This document shows, piece after piece, positions 62,905 to 64,000 of a DNA stretch of 64,000 bases. The DNA lies in NCBI RefSeq assembly GCF_947497045.1, contig NZ_CANMEU010000001.1, positions 582,589 to 646,588 on the forward strand, given 5' to 3'. How positions within the stretch are numbered: position 1 is the first letter of the stretch; each line of letters starts with the position of its first letter. The translations under genes and the position numbers were made by a program. Under the pieces are notes generated by a model. That model was not told where the DNA came from, made no database searches, and worked only from the letters and a program-made list of their open reading frames with translations. Origin of the DNA: an uncultured Tateyamaria sp. GTDB lineage: Bacteria; Pseudomonadota; Alphaproteobacteria; Rhodobacterales; Rhodobacteraceae.

Positions 62905-63609
62905 GTGGCAAACAATGCACCCCGCACCCCCGTCCCACTGGTGATGACCCGCCCGCGCGCGGCCTCCGAAGCTTTCGTGGCAAGGTTGAGCCGTGACGTG
63001 GCAAACCGAATTACCCCCATCTACAGCCCGCTTATCGACATCGTAGGCATTGGCGCGGATTTTGAGATCGCACGCGATCACGGCGTCATTTTCACCTCGG
63101 GTAACGGTGTGCGTCATGCGCCGCACGGCACTGGGCAGGTGGCGTATTGCGTTGGACGTGCCACGACTGAATTGGCCCAATCCCGTGGGTGGACAGCACA
63201 GCAAGCAGGCGGTGACGCCCAGTCCTTGATTGAACAGATCATACGTATTCACCCAACACAGAGACTGTTTCACCTGTCCGGCACATATACGCGCGGCAAT
63301 GTTGTGGATCAGTTGCGCAGCGCCGGATTGAAGGTCGAGCGGCGCGCCGTTTATGACCAGCCGTTGCACCCGCTATCCAACGACGCGCATGCAATTATGC
63401 AAAGCGCACCTTTTGTGTGCGTTCCTTTATTCTCGCCGCGCACGGCCACGCAATTTGCGGAGCATGTTATCCACCCTAGCTCTGTTCATATCATCGCGCT
63501 GAGCGCTGCAGTGGCGGAACCATTGCGCGGTTTGGGTATTGCGTCGGTGACAAATGCCGCCCGCCCCGATGCGGACGCAATGCGAACGGCTATCGCATCG
63601 GTGGTTTGA
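62905..63609 (+). CDS. hemD: Uroporphyrinogen-III synthase
   Basis: HemD cyclises hydroxymethylbilane in haem synthesis. I take GTG 62905, giving 234 residues. The ATG at 62944 would remove part of the first beta strand ([13 protein letters not shown]). The family is poorly conserved. Seen here are the start strand, [20 protein letters not shown], the hinge region [20 protein letters not shown], and the end [20 protein letters not shown]. The following mitofilin-like gene is the usual neighbour in Rhodobacterales, which supports the call. Confidence 0.85.
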   Translation: MANNAPRTPVPLVMTRPRAASEAFVARLSRDVANRITPIYSPLIDIVGIGADFEIARDHGVIFTSGNGVRHAPHGTGQVAYCVGRATTELAQSRGWTAQQAGGDAQSLIEQIIRIHPTQRLFHLSGTYTRGNVVDQLRSAGLKVERRAVYDQPLHPLSNDAHAIMQSAPFVCVPLFSPRTATQFAEHVIHPSSVHIIALSAAVAEPLRGLGIASVTNAARPDADAMRTAIASVV

Positions 63610-63702
63610 CGACGAGGACCCTGCCACCGGGTTGAGGGTAACGAGGTCGCGGAGTAGTGTTTAACACGGCGCAGCACCGCAAAGTAGAATCGGGGGAAGA
63701 CC

Positions 63703-64000
<298 letters not shown>

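Overview
The window looks like chromosomal DNA of a marine alphaproteobacterium of the Rhodobacterales (Roseobacter-type). The evidence is the alphaproteobacterial flagellar regulators flaF and flbT, many high-identity Roseobacter-type proteins, ATGA-type gene overlaps, a serC leader, GC-rich intergenic hairpin repeats of the kind seen in this order, and the linked run ubiB-ubiE / mutM-ech-rpsT-dnaA-dnaN-recF-gyrB. No rRNA, tRNA or CRISPR array was recognised. The only mobile DNA seen is one decayed IS6-type insertion sequence.

Layout. (1) 1-10816 is part of a flagellar cluster: flgB-flgC-fliE-fliQ-flgF-flgG-flgA (minus), divergent fliI, then flagellin-flaF-flbT-DUF1217 and flgJ-flgN (minus), then divergent fliK-flgD. 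TTAA-N7-TTAA-like sites in the divergent control regions suggest CtrA control. (2) 10813-23069 holds two polyamine-type ABC importers. The minus-strand operon is potF-potG-potH-potI plus a FAD amine oxidase. A divergent class III putrescine-type aminotransferase follows, then a plus-strand operon of ATPase, binding protein, DUF1330 protein and two permeases, the first with a very large periplasmic loop. Together they suggest uptake and catabolism of putrescine-like amines. (3) 23136-31030 holds two unknown genes, a lytic transglycosylase, a WYL regulator with a perfect inverted repeat beside it, rnr, a DUF2064 protein, a GNAT acetyltransferase and dapE.

(4) 31274-33933 holds two translationally coupled Hint-domain genes. 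One carries the usual Hint cysteine and the other has lost it. (5) 33930-44314 is mostly housekeeping: dapD, a LOG-family protein, rlmN, an IalB-type protein, asparaginase, serB, serC with a serC leader RNA, serA and a PPP-type phosphatase, with two families of hairpin repeats between genes. (6) 44316-45307 holds a 3-prime remnant of a threonine-dehydrogenase-like gene cut by an IS6 copy. The transposase of that copy has four nonsense codons and an in-frame 39-bp palindromic insert.

(7) 45395-57304 holds ubiB, ubiE, mutM, an enoyl-CoA hydratase, rpsT, dnaA, dnaN, recF, a LysE-type exporter and gyrB. (8) 57306-64000 holds an iodotyrosine-deiodinase-like flavoprotein, an extensin-like protein, DUF2853 and DUF1761 proteins, a possible small RNA, EVE and YciI proteins, gpsA, tsaD, hemD and the start of a mitofilin-like gene. 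That last gene begins with a Pro-Glu hexanucleotide repeat that runs to the window edge.

The observations I rate highest are the palindromic element inserted in frame in the IS6 transposase, the paired normal and cysteine-less Hint proteins, the deiodinase-like protein with its E-Y-K substrate triad, the expanded permease loop, and the serC leader.
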